Source: Ornithinibacillus massiliensis (GTDB taxonomy: Bacteria; Bacillota; Bacilli; Bacillales; Amphibacillaceae). Taken from it: a DNA stretch of 64,000 nucleotides. The stretch spans positions 372,001 through 436,000 of the forward strand of contig NZ_JAGXBY010000001.1 of NCBI RefSeq assembly GCF_018310345.1, read 5' to 3'. Below, one piece after another: positions 9,001-18,544 of this stretch (positions within the stretch are counted from its first letter, which is position 1; each line of letters opens with the position of its first letter). The translations under genes and the position numbers were made by a program. The notes below the pieces were generated by a model that made no database searches, was not told the DNA's origin, and was given only the letters and a program-made list of their open reading frames with translations.

Positions 9001-12000
9001 GGAGATATTGCAGCAAATGCAGTATTCGAAGACGCTATTCCTGCCGGTACCAAATATGTTCCTGGTTCCTTAAAAATAATCGATGGACCAGGTACAGGGG
9101 ATTTAACGGACCAAAAAGGTGACGATGCAGGTAGGTACGATGAAGAAAGTAATAACGTGATCATAGAATTAGGAGATTTACCTAATACAAACGATCTACC
9201 GAATGGCGTTACCGTACAATTTAAAGTAAAAGCACTGGTAGATGATACCGTAAGTGAAATTATCAATAAAGCAAAAGTTAACTATGACAATCTATTAACC
9301 AATGAGAGTAAAACAACAGAATCAAATGAGACGACAACGGAACTCGCGTATCAGAAGCCTGTATTAGAATCTCAAAAAGCCGCAGAAGTCTTTGAAAAAG
9401 CGGATGGTAATACAGACCTAGAACATCCAGAAGTAGGGGACATCTTAACCTACACGATTCAAACACGTAACACGGTAGAAGATAGTCTCGTCAAAAACCT
9501 TATTATCCGCGACGAACTTCCAGAAGGACTGGAATACGTGACGGGCACACTCAGTGTAGATGGCGTATCGGTCACAGATGAGGAAGATGATGACGCCGGT
9601 CATAGTCTAAACGGAGAAATCTTCGGAGCATTTGGGGACATCACCGATACGGAGTGGCATTCTATAACCTTCCAAGTGGAAGTAGGTCCAGGACAAGCTG
9701 GTCAAGATATTAAAAACATCGCAACAGTAGATGGTGACAATATCGATGAACCAGACGAGCCAAGTGAGGAAGTTCTAGTCTATCCTCGTAATCCTAATTT
9801 AGAATCCGATAAGTTCTCTAGCATCGAAGAAAAAGGCGAAGGTAACAATGATGCCGATAAATACCAAGTCGGTGACACGATTAAATACACGATCCAAGCC
9901 CGTAATACGGTCAGAGAAAGTGTAGTGGAAAACTTTGTAATTTCCGACGTATTACCAGAAGGCCTAACTTATTTAGAAGGTAGCTTAGAAGCGAGTCACG
10001 AAGGATCGACTAATTTCACTAATGGAGCTATCACTGCTAATTTCGGTGAAGTTACAGACGATGAATGGCGAATCGTAACATTCCTAGCAACCATTGACGC
10101 TGGTCAATCCGGTCAAACCATCCAAAACACGGCAACCGTGGATGGAGACAATGTTGAGGAACCAGATGAGCCAAGTGAAGAGTTTCAGGTTGATCCACGT
10201 GAACCGAGATTAGAATCGGAAAAGACCTATGATATTGCAGAAAAATTTGAAGGTAATACAGATGCAGAACACCCAGAAGTGGGAGATATCTTAACCTACA
10301 CGATTCAAACACGTAACATGGTAGAAGATAGTCTCGTCAAAAACCTTACCATTCGAGACGTACTTCCGGAGGGGCTGGAATATGTAGCAGAATCATTAAC
10401 TGTAGACGGAGTCGCTGTCACAGATGAAGAAGACAATGATGCAGGTCACAGTGTAAATGGCGAAATCTTCGGGTCATTTGGCGACATCACCGATACCGAA
10501 TGGCACAAAGTGACCTTCCAAGTGGTAGTTGGGGAAGGACAAGCTGGTCAAGATATTAAAAATATCGCAACTGTAGATGGAGACAATATCGATGAACCGG
10601 ATGAGCCGAGTGAGGAAGTTCTTGTATACCCACGTGAACCGAAAGTGGAATCGGAAAAAATGGCTGAAAATGTAGAAGAAGGTAAAGAAGTTTATGAAGT
10701 AGGCGATACGATTAAGTACACGATCCAAGCTCGAAATACGGTGAAGGAAAGTGTAGTGGAAAACTTTGCTATTTCCGATGTTCTACCAGAAGGCCTTTCC
10801 TACGTAGAAGATAGCTTAGAATTAAGCCATGATGGAAGCGGCAACTTCGAAGACGGAACTATAACGGCAGCGTTTGGAGATGTCACCGATATCGAATGGC
10901 GAATCGTAACGTTCCTAGCGACGATTGATTCCGGTCAATCCGGTCAAACCATCAATAATACCGCAACGGTAGATGGAGATAATTTCGACGAGCCGGACAA
11001 ACCAGCAAAAGAAATTACAGTCGATCCAAAAGAACCGAAGTTAGATTCGGAAAAATCAGCTAGTATTGCCGAAAAATTGGAAGGTAACACAGATACAGAA
11101 CATGCAGAAGTAGGGGACATCTTAACCTATACGATTCAAACACGCAACACAATAGAAGATAGTCTGGTAGAAAGCCTTACTATTCGCGACACCATTCCAG
11201 AAGGCTTGGAATATGTAGTGGGGTCGCTAACTGTGGATGGCGTTTCCGTCACAGATGAAGCAGATGATGACGCCGGTCATAGTGTAGACGGAGAAATCCT
11301 CGGAGCATTTGGTGATATCACGGATACCGAATGGCACACGTTAACCTTCCAGGTAGTAGTTGGGGCTGGTCAAGCCGGTCAAGATATTATCAACATTGCA
11401 TTAGTTGATGGAGAAAATGTCGATACACCGGAGGAACCAAAGCACGAGCTGCTTGTCTATCCAAGAATTCCGGTACTTGAATCCGAGAAAAGCTCTAGTA
11501 TTGTGGAAAAAGGAGAAGGCAATTCGAACAATAAGGCCTACCAAGTAGGAGATACAATTGAATATACTATTCAAGCTCGCAATACTGTAAAAGAAAGTCT
11601 AGTGACTAACTTTGAAATTACGGATGTATTGCCAGAAGGACTTACCTTTATAGAAGGAAGCCTTGAAGCAAGTCATGAAGGAGTCGCTGATTTCCGTAAC
11701 GGAATAATTACAGCAAAATTTGGCGATGTGTCAGATACAGAATGGCGTACTGTCACCTTCCAAGCTACGATTGATTCTGGCCAAGTTGGAAAAACACTTC
11801 AAAATATCGCGACAGTTGACGGTGGTAATATAGAAGTTCCAGATAAACCCGAAAATGAAATTACGGTTAATCCTAGAGATCCTGAACTAGAGTCAGAAAA
11901 AACGTCAGCTATTACAGAAAAAGCGGAAGGCAATTCTAACAAGGATTATGCAGAGGTTGGGGATATTCTAACCTATACCATCCAGACCCGTAATACCGTA

Positions 12001-12927
12001 CCAGATAGTCTGGTATCCAATCTAATAATCGCTGACACAATCCCAGATGGATTGGAATATTTAACAGGTACTTTAACTGTAGATGGAAATTCTGTAACTG
12101 ATGCTGAAGATGATGATGCTGGTGAGAGTATTAATGGGGAAATATTAGCTGAATTTGGCGATATTACAGATACCGAATGGCATTCTATAATCTTCCAGGT
12201 GAAAGTTAAAGAAGGACAAGCAGGTAAGGATATCACCAATATCGCAGTGGTAGAAGGTGACAATGTTACCTCATCAGATAAACCAGAAAATGAAGTAAGA
12301 ATCTATCCTCGTAATCCGGAAGTTGAATCGGAGAAGACAGCAGTTAATGCTAAAGAGGGCAAGAATATTTATGAAGTAGGCGACAGGGTCATTTACACCA
12401 TAAAAGCTAGAAATACAGTGCAAGATAGTGTCATTGAAGACCTTGTAATCTCGGACGCTCTACCGAAAGGACTTTCCTTTGTAGAAGGAACTATTGAGGT
12501 AAGCCATGATGGGAATGGTAGCTACAAAGATGGGACCATTACTGCAAGCTTTGGTGATGTTGCTGATACGGAGTGGAGAACCATTACCTTCCATGCCTTA
12601 ATCGATTCGAAACAAACCGGTGATACAATTGAAAATATTGCAACCGTAGATGGAGGCAACATCGATAATCCAGAAACACCAATAGAAGCGATTACGATTG
12701 AAAAAGAAGTAACGAATCCTCCGGTAAAGCCAAGCCCAGAAGATGAGGATCAAAATGGTGGACCTAATCCAACAAATAATAAGGATGGAAATAGGGAAGC
12801 TCCTGTAAGTGGCAAGGAACTGCCAAAAACAGCAACTAATCACTATAATTTCCTTCTTATAGGTGCAGCATTATTTCTATTAGGTTTAGTGGTATGGATT
12901 TCAAGGAGGAAAGTAGCAAGAGACTAA
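6094..12927 (+). CDS. Giant LPKTA-anchored surface adhesin with lectin-like head and DUF11/isopeptide repeats
   Basis: 2277 residues from ATG 6094, which has GAGGGGGG at 6079-6086. Visible layout: signal peptide (about 1-45, ending near VQA); a legume-lectin-like region (about 50-296, DGLTFTLQT and GGSVGYYGLSPS); an Ig-like domain (300-392); two units each made of a LINGSFEEP beta-sandwich plus a DUF11-type VVAEKTVSPEGEV domain (421-729 and 755-1069); eight repeats of about 140 residues (1088-2202); a Pro/Asn linker; the sorting signal LPKTA at 2243-2247, a hydrophobic helix and RRKVARD. It would be covalently fixed to peptidoglycan and extend far from the cell. The sortase gene downstream is the natural partner. 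The ligand is unknown; lectin-like folds suggest a glycan. Confidence 0.92.
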   Translation: MRINRKVREGMHQVSICLLILLVMLYSIFPSIAPLVQAEGGAAEDVTATATDSKWLTYKFDEFSNDKFNQLFTVNGAAEVPNGAEFIRLTPAETIQSGAVFNNNKLCPVNNYSFSTAFSFMMSNQSAAGPSDGLTFTLQTGTTSLEVPGGSVGYYGLSPSFTIKYDTFKNDVYQDPSDNYIGLATNGELVNQPGWFTDLNQYNASNGTSFVLSNGTMYYTWIDYDSVAQTVQVLLATTPDRASANKVLDVDGIDLSNIFGGQPFHAGFTAATGSPNYETHDIHSWYFVNDYAPITTLNPQNDYKIAPSNVELVTESASSPGVHNVTVTLTDPSGNPVAGAVPDSFTTTSGELTGPNGEPLTELVSDTEGKIHALLVNADHSTEVTVSANVNCIEVSDTIPATEQPPDMEEPPVGACPVPVALINGSFEEPTARMPGDTGSPGAEHAWQYFYEHEVPGWQTTASDKFIQIMKSEYLLAGMEINPPHGNQYAELNADQVSALYQDVETTPGQTIYWRVAHRGLLGEDTMAVQIGSVDTPADELPVIQEISTGNTGWEYYSGSYTVPAGQATTRFAFNSIDAAGGDQRWGNLLDDVFLGTKPCVVAEKTVSPEGEVFAGQELTYEVTVKNNGGDIAADAVFEDAIPEGTEYVPGSLKIIDGPGAGNLTDIEGDDAGHFDGKKVIVELGDLPNTNNLPDGITVQFKVKALDTDAEREVINKAFINYNNLLINERETTETNETTNTILPREGIDACAAPVALINGSFEEPSYSSEYPTGPGYYVLDASLMPGWKTTDSSQVFEVFNKFLMDQLEPGSIHDEQGLINDVPDGEQMVELNSREAAQLYQDVETTPGQIIYWRLAHKGRLGEDTMAVKIGSASTEPQSLPTIQEVTTGRDEWKYYSGTYTVPAGQTVTRFGFEAISSAGGDKAVGNFLDDIFLGTEPCVVAEKTVSPEGEVYAGDELTYEVTVKNNGGDIAANAVFEDAIPAGTKYVPGSLKIIDGPGTGDLTDQKGDDAGRYDEESNNVIIELGDLPNTNDLPNGVTVQFKVKALVDDTVSEIINKAKVNYDNLLTNESKTTESNETTTELAYQKPVLESQKAAEVFEKADGNTDLEHPEVGDILTYTIQTRNTVEDSLVKNLIIRDELPEGLEYVTGTLSVDGVSVTDEEDDDAGHSLNGEIFGAFGDITDTEWHSITFQVEVGPGQAGQDIKNIATVDGDNIDEPDEPSEEVLVYPRNPNLESDKFSSIEEKGEGNNDADKYQVGDTIKYTIQARNTVRESVVENFVISDVLPEGLTYLEGSLEASHEGSTNFTNGAITANFGEVTDDEWRIVTFLATIDAGQSGQTIQNTATVDGDNVEEPDEPSEEFQVDPREPRLESEKTYDIAEKFEGNTDAEHPEVGDILTYTIQTRNMVEDSLVKNLTIRDVLPEGLEYVAESLTVDGVAVTDEEDNDAGHSVNGEIFGSFGDITDTEWHKVTFQVVVGEGQAGQDIKNIATVDGDNIDEPDEPSEEVLVYPREPKVESEKMAENVEEGKEVYEVGDTIKYTIQARNTVKESVVENFAISDVLPEGLSYVEDSLELSHDGSGNFEDGTITAAFGDVTDIEWRIVTFLATIDSGQSGQTINNTATVDGDNFDEPDKPAKEITVDPKEPKLDSEKSASIAEKLEGNTDTEHAEVGDILTYTIQTRNTIEDSLVESLTIRDTIPEGLEYVVGSLTVDGVSVTDEADDDAGHSVDGEILGAFGDITDTEWHTLTFQVVVGAGQAGQDIINIALVDGENVDTPEEPKHELLVYPRIPVLESEKSSSIVEKGEGNSNNKAYQVGDTIEYTIQARNTVKESLVTNFEITDVLPEGLTFIEGSLEASHEGVADFRNGIITAKFGDVSDTEWRTVTFQATIDSGQVGKTLQNIATVDGGNIEVPDKPENEITVNPRDPELESEKTSAITEKAEGNSNKDYAEVGDILTYTIQTRNTVPDSLVSNLIIADTIPDGLEYLTGTLTVDGNSVTDAEDDDAGESINGEILAEFGDITDTEWHSIIFQVKVKEGQAGKDITNIAVVEGDNVTSSDKPENEVRIYPRNPEVESEKTAVNAKEGKNIYEVGDRVIYTIKARNTVQDSVIEDLVISDALPKGLSFVEGTIEVSHDGNGSYKDGTITASFGDVADTEWRTITFHALIDSKQTGDTIENIATVDGGNIDNPETPIEAITIEKEVTNPPVKPSPEDEDQNGGPNPTNNKDGNREAPVSGKELPKTATNHYNFLLIGAALFLLGLVVWISRRKVARD
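9358..12700 (+). repeat. Four tandem A-B pairs of adhesin repeat domains
   Basis: Inside the adhesin gene, type A (VGDILTYTIQTRNT..DSLV) and type B (VGDTIKYTIQARNTV..SVV) domains alternate four times. Type A units start near 9361, 10207, 11038 and 11884, a period of about 830-846 bp. The first three pairs are more alike than the last, which suggests recent duplication. Copy number is a likely site of strain variation. Confidence 0.85.
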
Positions 12928-12941
12928 AGTATTGGTAAAAG

Positions 12942-12989
12942 GAGATAGTCATACCAGTTAGAACAGCTGGGAGACTATCTTTCTTTTTT
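12942..12989 (+). terminator. Terminator after the adhesin gene
   Basis: AGATAGTC pairs with GACTATCT around a 22-base loop, followed by a T-rich run. Confidence 0.6.
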
Positions 12990-13120
12990 CACTGTTCTAT
13001 ACCAAAGCGCTTTTTTGTAAATATTACTTAAAATAGGATACTTTATCTATTAACATATACCCAAGAAGCAGTTATGATAAGAGTAGTTAGAATCGCGCGA
13101 AAGTTAGGTGATGAAATAGC

Positions 13121-13705
13121 ATGGTAAAAAAGATATTTTCCTTTGTTACTGTATTATTAATTGCAGCTGGTGTTACCTTGACTGGATATTCCATATTTAA
13201 TATATGGAATTCAGCCCAACAGCAGGATAAATTATTGGTAGAAGCTAAAGGGCTAATCTCAGAATCTCCACCGCAAGAAGAGGAAGAGATAGATATCCCC
13301 GATTTTCAAATAGGGGATGCAATCGGTATATTAGAAGTGCCTAAAATCGATGAGGAGCTACCAATAGTAGAGGGCACAGATAGTGAACAGCTTCGTAAAG
13401 GTGTTGGTCACTATATAGGGACTGCTTTACCTAATCAAAATGACCAAATCGTGTTATCCGGACATCGTGACACGGTATTTAAAAAATTTGACCAAATAGG
13501 TATTGGCGATCAGTTTATTGTTAAATTACAATATGGAGAATTTACCTACGAGATTGTGGATACAAAAATTGTAGATGCTGATGATCTTACGGTTATTAAG
13601 CCTACTGCGCCCGAAGAAATATTAACTGTTACAACGTGTTATCCTTTTGGCTATATTGGAGATGCACCAGAGCGTTTTATTTTTACAGCAAAAAGAGTCG
13701 ACTAA
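13121..13705 (+). CDS. Class D sortase
   Basis: 194 residues with an N-terminal membrane anchor (about 5-25), an acidic linker (50-62) and a sortase barrel. The catalytic triad is visible: His115 in LSGHRDT, Cys173 in VTTCYPF and Arg185 in APERFIF. Length and the TLTAC-like/TVTTCYPFGYIG block fit class D. It is extracytoplasmic, cleaves the sorting signal between Thr and Ala/Gly and joins the protein to the wall. Placed 190 bp after the LPKTA adhesin, that protein is the likely substrate. The ribosome site is a modest AGGTGATG before ATG 13121. Confidence 0.92.
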   Translation: MVKKIFSFVTVLLIAAGVTLTGYSIFNIWNSAQQQDKLLVEAKGLISESPPQEEEEIDIPDFQIGDAIGILEVPKIDEELPIVEGTDSEQLRKGVGHYIGTALPNQNDQIVLSGHRDTVFKKFDQIGIGDQFIVKLQYGEFTYEIVDTKIVDADDLTVIKPTAPEEILTVTTCYPFGYIGDAPERFIFTAKRVD

Positions 13706-13756
13706 ACAGCCTATTTCATTTAAATACAACCGATATTATTTTAAATAGCTAGTCAT

Positions 13757-13799
13757 AACCGTTGATGAGATTTAATCATGATTATCAACGGTTTTTTAA
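13757..13799 (+). terminator. Terminator after the sortase gene
   Basis: AACCGTTGAT and ATCAACGGTT form a 10-bp stem followed by a T run. The remaining sequence up to 14090 is AT-rich and should hold the promoter of the response regulator; I see no further feature in it. Confidence 0.85.
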
Positions 13800-14090
13800 T
13801 TTTATAAAATACTTTTATTACGTAGCTCCATGTTTTGGTTACTTTAGTAGGACTACCTGGTATTGTCTGCCTTAAATGTATAATTATCACTTGTTATAGT
13901 AGATAAAAACTTTACGAATTACCTTTTCTTCGTATCTATATTTTGGTAGTTATCCTTTAAATTATCAAGGCCGTGTTGTATGATTATCAATGAATTCTTA
14001 AATTTATAAATCCATAGTACTGTTGAATGAAAGTGTACGTTATACTAATTTATTTACATCATTGAATTGGCGAAGGGAGAGAGTGAATCA

Positions 14091-15221
14091 ATGAAAGTGA
14101 TTCTAATCGACGATGAGCATCTAGCATTAACGAGACTTGAGCATCTGTTTGCGGAATACATCGACGAAATAGAAGTGGTTGGGGCATATCAGAATGCATC
14201 ACAGGCACTAAAGGAAATAGAAGTAATCTCTCCTGATGTAGTATTTTTAGATATTGAAATGCCGGGAATGAATGGTCTCGAATTAGCAGGAAAAATTCAG
14301 GAGATAAATCATCATATAGAAATCGTTTTTGTAACTGGCTATAATGAGTATGCGATAGAGGCCTTTGAATTATTTGCGTTTGATTACATATTAAAGCCTA
14401 TCTTGGGAAATCGCTTGAGAAAGTCTCTAACACAATTACAGCGCCGCATTAGTAACAGTCCCTTACCTAGTACGGAGGGGGGAATGGATAAGGCTTGGAT
14501 TCAATGCTTTAATCAAATTAAAGTAAAAGGACCAGATTATAAGGAAGAAGCCTTAAAGTGGCGAACATCAAAGGCGCAGGAGCTTTTCGCGTACTTGTTC
14601 CATAACAGAGGGAAAATGATTAATAAGGAGATACTGGTCGACCTACTTTGGCCATCCACTAATAATACCCAACAGCTTTATACAACTATCTATCACATTC
14701 GAAGAACCCTTAAACAGTATGGCTTAGAATCGTTGTCTATTCAAAGTGGTAACGGTGGATATACTTTAACTGTTGATAATATCAAAATTGATACCGAGGA
14801 ATGGGAACAACATTTAAACCAATTAGAACCGATATCGGATAAGAACTATATGGAATATGAGCATGTATTTTATGAATATAAAGGGGACTATCTGGGGGAA
14901 TTTGGATATTTATGGGCAGAGGCAGAGAAAGAGCGGTTTAAACAGCTGTGGTTGAACCATAGTATAAATTTAATAAATTTTTATCAAGGTAAAGGAAACC
15001 ATGAAGATGCTATTAAGATCTGCCAGAGGATACAGCAAATGTATCCTGATGTAGAAGAGAGTTACTTTGAACTGATGAAAATATATGCTACCATGAATAA
15101 ACTAATAGCGGTGGAAGAGCAATATCGAAGGTTAACTAGTCTATTGACAAGAGAGCTAGGTGTAGAACCTAGTCGGATGATAAGGAATTGGTACAAGAAT
15201 TGGAAGCGTAAAAAAGTATAA
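14091..15221 (+). CDS. Response regulator with SARP/BTAD-type output domain
   Basis: 376 residues from ATG 14091 (ribosome site AAGGGAGAG). The N-terminal receiver domain shows DDE at 7-9, phospho-acceptor Asp54 in VVFLDIEMPG and Lys in DYILKP. After a linker comes a winged-helix region (WRTSKAQELFAYLFHNRGKMINKEILVDLLWP) and a tetratricopeptide-like BTAD domain running to the C terminus (EESYFELMKIYATMNKLIAVEEQYRRL...ELGVEPS). This layout occurs in Bacilli as a CheY-like/SARP transcription factor. No sensor kinase is adjacent, so it is an orphan here. Its position suggests control of the adhesin-sortase pair, by inference only. Confidence 0.85.
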   Translation: MKVILIDDEHLALTRLEHLFAEYIDEIEVVGAYQNASQALKEIEVISPDVVFLDIEMPGMNGLELAGKIQEINHHIEIVFVTGYNEYAIEAFELFAFDYILKPILGNRLRKSLTQLQRRISNSPLPSTEGGMDKAWIQCFNQIKVKGPDYKEEALKWRTSKAQELFAYLFHNRGKMINKEILVDLLWPSTNNTQQLYTTIYHIRRTLKQYGLESLSIQSGNGGYTLTVDNIKIDTEEWEQHLNQLEPISDKNYMEYEHVFYEYKGDYLGEFGYLWAEAEKERFKQLWLNHSINLINFYQGKGNHEDAIKICQRIQQMYPDVEESYFELMKIYATMNKLIAVEEQYRRLTSLLTRELGVEPSRMIRNWYKNWKRKKV

Positions 15222-15379
15222 CTCACATATAGGTTTTTTATAATAAAGAGCTTACACATGATAGGTGAGGAATATAAGTGGAATATCCTAACGCAATGGA
15301 ATTTTATCTAAAAGGGTGGTAATCATGCCATGCGAATTCTGTCGTAAAACACGAGAGAGGCTTTTTTGTGCAAAGAAAA

Positions 15380-15400
15380 AAGGGCCATTAAATTGGCCCC
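15380..15400 (-). terminator. Bidirectional terminator
   Basis: GGGCCA and TGGCCC form a short stem flanked by A and T runs, just beyond the stop of the minus-strand gene at 15409. Confidence 0.6.
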
Positions 15401-15408
15401 TATCACAC

Positions 15409-15759
15409 TTAAGCCAACTCTACCTTATAAACCCCACGCTCTGTCGTAATAAAAAATTTTTCCCCATCAAATTCATACATGGTACTGTCCTGTAGCGGTA
15501 TTTCGTAAGAAGGAGAAGGAAGGGGCTGTGTACTCATCGTTGCCAATGTTTGAATCTGACCTTCCCCATTTAACTGTAGACTGTGCATGGGCACATAATC
15601 ATCTATTCTACGCGTATTACGGTCGTACGATACACTTTCTAAATGAAGCACGATTTGGTCAACATCGTCCATTTCGTGCTTCGTTATTTTAACTTGTCTT
15701 CCGCTCCACTGTTGAATAAGCTCGTTAAATGCTTCAACAGATAAAAATTGATGTTCCAT
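15409..15759 (-). CDS. Hypothetical cytosolic protein
   Basis: 116 residues. The start is the ATG at 15759 (MEHQFLSVEAF), because GGAGGG at 15766-15771 is at the right distance; the upstream in-frame ATG abuts that site. The protein is beta-rich and soluble, with no signal peptide or metal motif. I do not recognise the family. Confidence 0.65.
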   Translation of the reverse strand: MEHQFLSVEAFNELIQQWSGRQVKITKHEMDDVDQIVLHLESVSYDRNTRRIDDYVPMHSLQLNGEGQIQTLATMSTQPLPSPSYEIPLQDSTMYEFDGEKFFITTERGVYKVELA

Positions 15760-15825
15760 AACCATCCCTCCTGCTTATAAATTCTCCTAAACCGTATAGA
15801 AATATGCGAAATCTATCCTTACCAA

Positions 15826-15855
15826 TTGACACCTTTTCATAAAATATGGTATTTA
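15826..15855 (+). promoter_or_regulatory. Sigma-A promoter of htpG
   Basis: TTGACA at 15826, 18 bp, TATTTA at 15850. The CIRCE operator follows immediately. Confidence 0.6.
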
Positions 15856-15866
15856 TGTGGTAGTGA

Positions 15867-15893
15867 TTAGCACTCTCGGCTGTAGAGTGCTAA
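15867..15893 (+). promoter_or_regulatory. Perfect CIRCE operator (HrcA binding site) upstream of htpG
   Basis: TTAGCACTC, nine bases, GAGTGCTAA: an exact match to the CIRCE inverted repeat bound by HrcA, placed between the promoter and the htpG start. It implies heat-inducible, HrcA-repressed expression. Confidence 0.95.
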
Positions 15894-15935
15894 AAATAAT
15901 CTAATCGAAACTATTTATCATGAGGAGTGTTGAGC

Positions 15936-17819
15936 ATGGGGAAAAGGAAATTTAAAGCAGAATCGAAGCGGTTATTAGAGTTAATGATTAACTCTATTTA
16001 TTCACAGCGTGAGGTATTCTTGCGTGAGCTAATTTCAAATGCGAGTGATGCAATCGATAAGATTTACTACAAAGCATTAACCGATGAGAATTTAACCTTT
16101 AATCAAAGTGATTACTATATAAAGATTGAAGCGGATAAAGAGGCAAGAACATTAAAAATTACCGATACTGGTATTGGAATGACCCAAGAAGAGCTAGAGA
16201 AAAACTTAGGTACTATTGCTAAAAGTGGTTCCTTAAGCTTTAAAAATGAAAATGAAATTAAAGATGGTCATGACATTATCGGACAATTTGGTGTTGGATT
16301 CTATGCAGCGTTTATGGTTGCAGATGTTGTAACGGTAGTAAGTAGAGCATTAGGAAGTGAGAAAGCGTTCAAGTGGGAGTCCAAAGGTACAGATGGCTAT
16401 ACGCTAGAAGCTGCGTCAAAAGATTCAGTTGGAACAGAAATTACATTAAAGCTAAAAGCAAACACAGAAGATGAGAATTATGATGAATACTTAGAAGAAT
16501 ATCGTCTGAAAGAGATTGTGAAGAAGTATTCCGATTTCATTCGTTATCCTATTAAGATGGAAGTAACGAAAAGCAAGAAGGATGACGATAGCGATGAATA
16601 TATCGACTATAAAGAGGAAGAAACCATCAACAGCATGGTTCCAATCTGGAAAAAGAATAAAAGCGAGCTATCTGATGAGGACTATGAGAACTTCTATCGT
16701 GAGAAGCGATATGGTTTTGATAAACCATTAAAACATATTCATTTAAGTGTCGACGGTACCATTCGTTATAATGCGCTTCTTTTTATTCCGGAAAACCGTC
16801 CATTTGATTACTACTCGCAGGATTATGAAAAGGGATTAGAGCTATATTCCAATGGTGTACTAATTATGGAGAAGTGTGGAGACTTGATTCCAGACCACTT
16901 TAGCTTTGTAAAGGGACTTGTCGATTCAGAGGACCTATCCCTGAACATTTCCCGAGAAATGCTACAGCATGATAGACAATTAAAGCTTATTGCAAAAAAT
17001 ATTAATAAGAAAATTAAACAACAGCTGATCAATCTGCAACGAGATGATCGAGAAAAATATGAGAAATTCTTCCAAGCATTTGGTCGTCAGTTGAAATTTG
17101 GTGTGTATAACGAATTTGGAGCGAATAAAGATACACTAAAAGATCTACTACTATTCTACTCCTCTAAAGAGAAGAAGCTGGTGACCTTGGCAGAGTATGT
17201 ATCCAGAATGCCAGAGGATCAAAAGTATATTTACTATGCAACAGGTGATTCTATTGACCGTATAGACAAGCTTCCACAAACAGAGCTTGTAGCGGATAAA
17301 GGCTATGAAATTCTATACTTTACAGAAGAAATCGATGAATTCGCTATCCGCATGCTTTTGAGCTATGAGGAAAAAGAATTCAAATCTGTTTCTAGCCAAG
17401 ACTTAGGCATTGACTCAGAAGACGATAAGACAACAGAAGAAGAAACAACGGAATACAAAGAGCTTTTCGAATACATGAAGGAAAAGCTAGCTGGAAAGGT
17501 AAAAGAAGTTCGACTATCCAAGCGTTTACGTTCTCATCCAGTATGCTTAACTGCAGATGGAGAAATCTCAATTGAGATGGAAAAGGTTATTAATGCGATG
17601 CCAGATAATAACCAGCATGTAAAAGCGGAGAAGGTACTAGAAATTAATCCAAACCATGAAGTCTTCCAAACATTAAAGGATGCATTTGAGAAGGATAAAG
17701 AAAGATTAGATCTATTCACTAACATTCTGTTCAATCAAGCACTACTAATTGAAGGCCTACCAGTAGAGGATCCAGTTGAATTTACGAATAATATATGTAA
17801 AGTCATGGTTACGGCTTAA
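15936..17819 (+). CDS. htpG: Chaperone protein HtpG (Hsp90)
   Basis: 627 residues from ATG 15936, placed by GAGGAG at 15922-15927. The GHKL ATPase head has the expected motifs: [16 protein letters not shown] and [14 protein letters not shown]. The middle and C-terminal dimerisation domains complete the usual length (626 in B. subtilis). It is an ATP-driven cytosolic chaperone for late folding and stress. A CIRCE operator precedes it and a strong terminator follows, so it is monocistronic and HrcA-controlled. A GAAAAGG heptamer, the class III element reported for B. subtilis htpG, occurs inside the first codons; this may be coincidence. Confidence 0.97.
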   Translation: MGKRKFKAESKRLLELMINSIYSQREVFLRELISNASDAIDKIYYKALTDENLTFNQSDYYIKIEADKEARTLKITDTGIGMTQEELEKNLGTIAKSGSLSFKNENEIKDGHDIIGQFGVGFYAAFMVADVVTVVSRALGSEKAFKWESKGTDGYTLEAASKDSVGTEITLKLKANTEDENYDEYLEEYRLKEIVKKYSDFIRYPIKMEVTKSKKDDDSDEYIDYKEEETINSMVPIWKKNKSELSDEDYENFYREKRYGFDKPLKHIHLSVDGTIRYNALLFIPENRPFDYYSQDYEKGLELYSNGVLIMEKCGDLIPDHFSFVKGLVDSEDLSLNISREMLQHDRQLKLIAKNINKKIKQQLINLQRDDREKYEKFFQAFGRQLKFGVYNEFGANKDTLKDLLLFYSSKEKKLVTLAEYVSRMPEDQKYIYYATGDSIDRIDKLPQTELVADKGYEILYFTEEIDEFAIRMLLSYEEKEFKSVSSQDLGIDSEDDKTTEEETTEYKELFEYMKEKLAGKVKEVRLSKRLRSHPVCLTADGEISIEMEKVINAMPDNNQHVKAEKVLEINPNHEVFQTLKDAFEKDKERLDLFTNILFNQALLIEGLPVEDPVEFTNNICKVMVTA

Positions 17820-17870
17820 TAATCGTTAACAATAGTAGTGGGAAATTCTAAAATTTTATTGAGAAATATA

Positions 17871-17907
17871 TAGTGCTATCTCATCCTGGGGATAGCACTA
17901 TTTTTTT
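17871..17907 (+). terminator. Terminator after htpG
   Basis: TAGTGCTATC and GATAGCACTA form a perfect 10-bp stem followed by seven T. Confidence 0.92.
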
Positions 17908-18040
17908 GTGGTTAAAAATGGAATTGGTTGTGTATTAGGTGTGTTAAAATCCTGTTATATTGTAATTGAATGTAGAGCTTAAAAATTTTAGTCAAAGAGG
18001 AACTTTTCAAGGTGTTATACGGTCTGTATATATACAGGGG

Positions 18041-18544
18041 GTGTTTGGGATTAGTGGGCTAAATGAAGCAGCAATATATGAAGTCTATTTCGAGAAAGTG
18101 TATAAAACTGCCTTTTATATCTTGAAAAATGAGGAGCTAGCCAAAGATGCGACACATGATACCTTTATAAAGGTATTTAAAAATTGGGGGAAAATGAAGC
18201 AGCAATCCAAACTTAATGCTTGGATTACTACTATTGCAACACGTACGGCTATTGATATTTATAATAAAAATAAGAAACAACTAGCATATGAATTAAAAGA
18301 AGAACATATTGCCATCTCAGATGAATTTAATTATAAGAAAGATGAGTTAGAAAATTATCTAGATGCTATTCCACCAGACCAAAAACAAGTATTGATTTTG
18401 AAATATATAGAAGATTTAACAGAGAAAGAAATTGCAAGCCTACTTTCGATTAAATTAGGAACCGTTAAATCAAGAATATATCGTGCAAAACAGAAATTAT
18501 ATGATCAGTATCAATTGGGAGGTGATAATGGTGTTGAATCATAA
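18041..18544 (+). CDS. ECF-type RNA polymerase sigma factor
   Basis: About 167 residues. Region 2 (YEVYFEKVYKTAFYILKNEELAKDATHDTFIKVFKNW) and region 4 (LDAIPPDQKQVLILKYIEDLTEKEIASLLSIKLGTVKSRIYRAKQKLYDQY) are complete. The start is uncertain: GTG 18041 is chosen, but the AGGGGG run touches it, and a rare ATT at 18050 would be better spaced. The frame is open back to 17966, but a TATATT -10 near 17955 argues against that start. The next gene overlaps its end and encodes a one-pass membrane protein, the usual anti-sigma arrangement. Confidence 0.85.
   Translation: MFGISGLNEAAIYEVYFEKVYKTAFYILKNEELAKDATHDTFIKVFKNWGKMKQQSKLNAWITTIATRTAIDIYNKNKKQLAYELKEEHIAISDEFNYKKDELENYLDAIPPDQKQVLILKYIEDLTEKEIASLLSIKLGTVKSRIYRAKQKLYDQYQLGGDNGVES

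Noticed and set aside
15313..15487. A plus-strand frame MPCEFCRK... behind GGGTGG
   Set aside because: It has a start and a CxxC, but it runs through a terminator and antisense to the well-supported minus-strand gene at 15409-15759.
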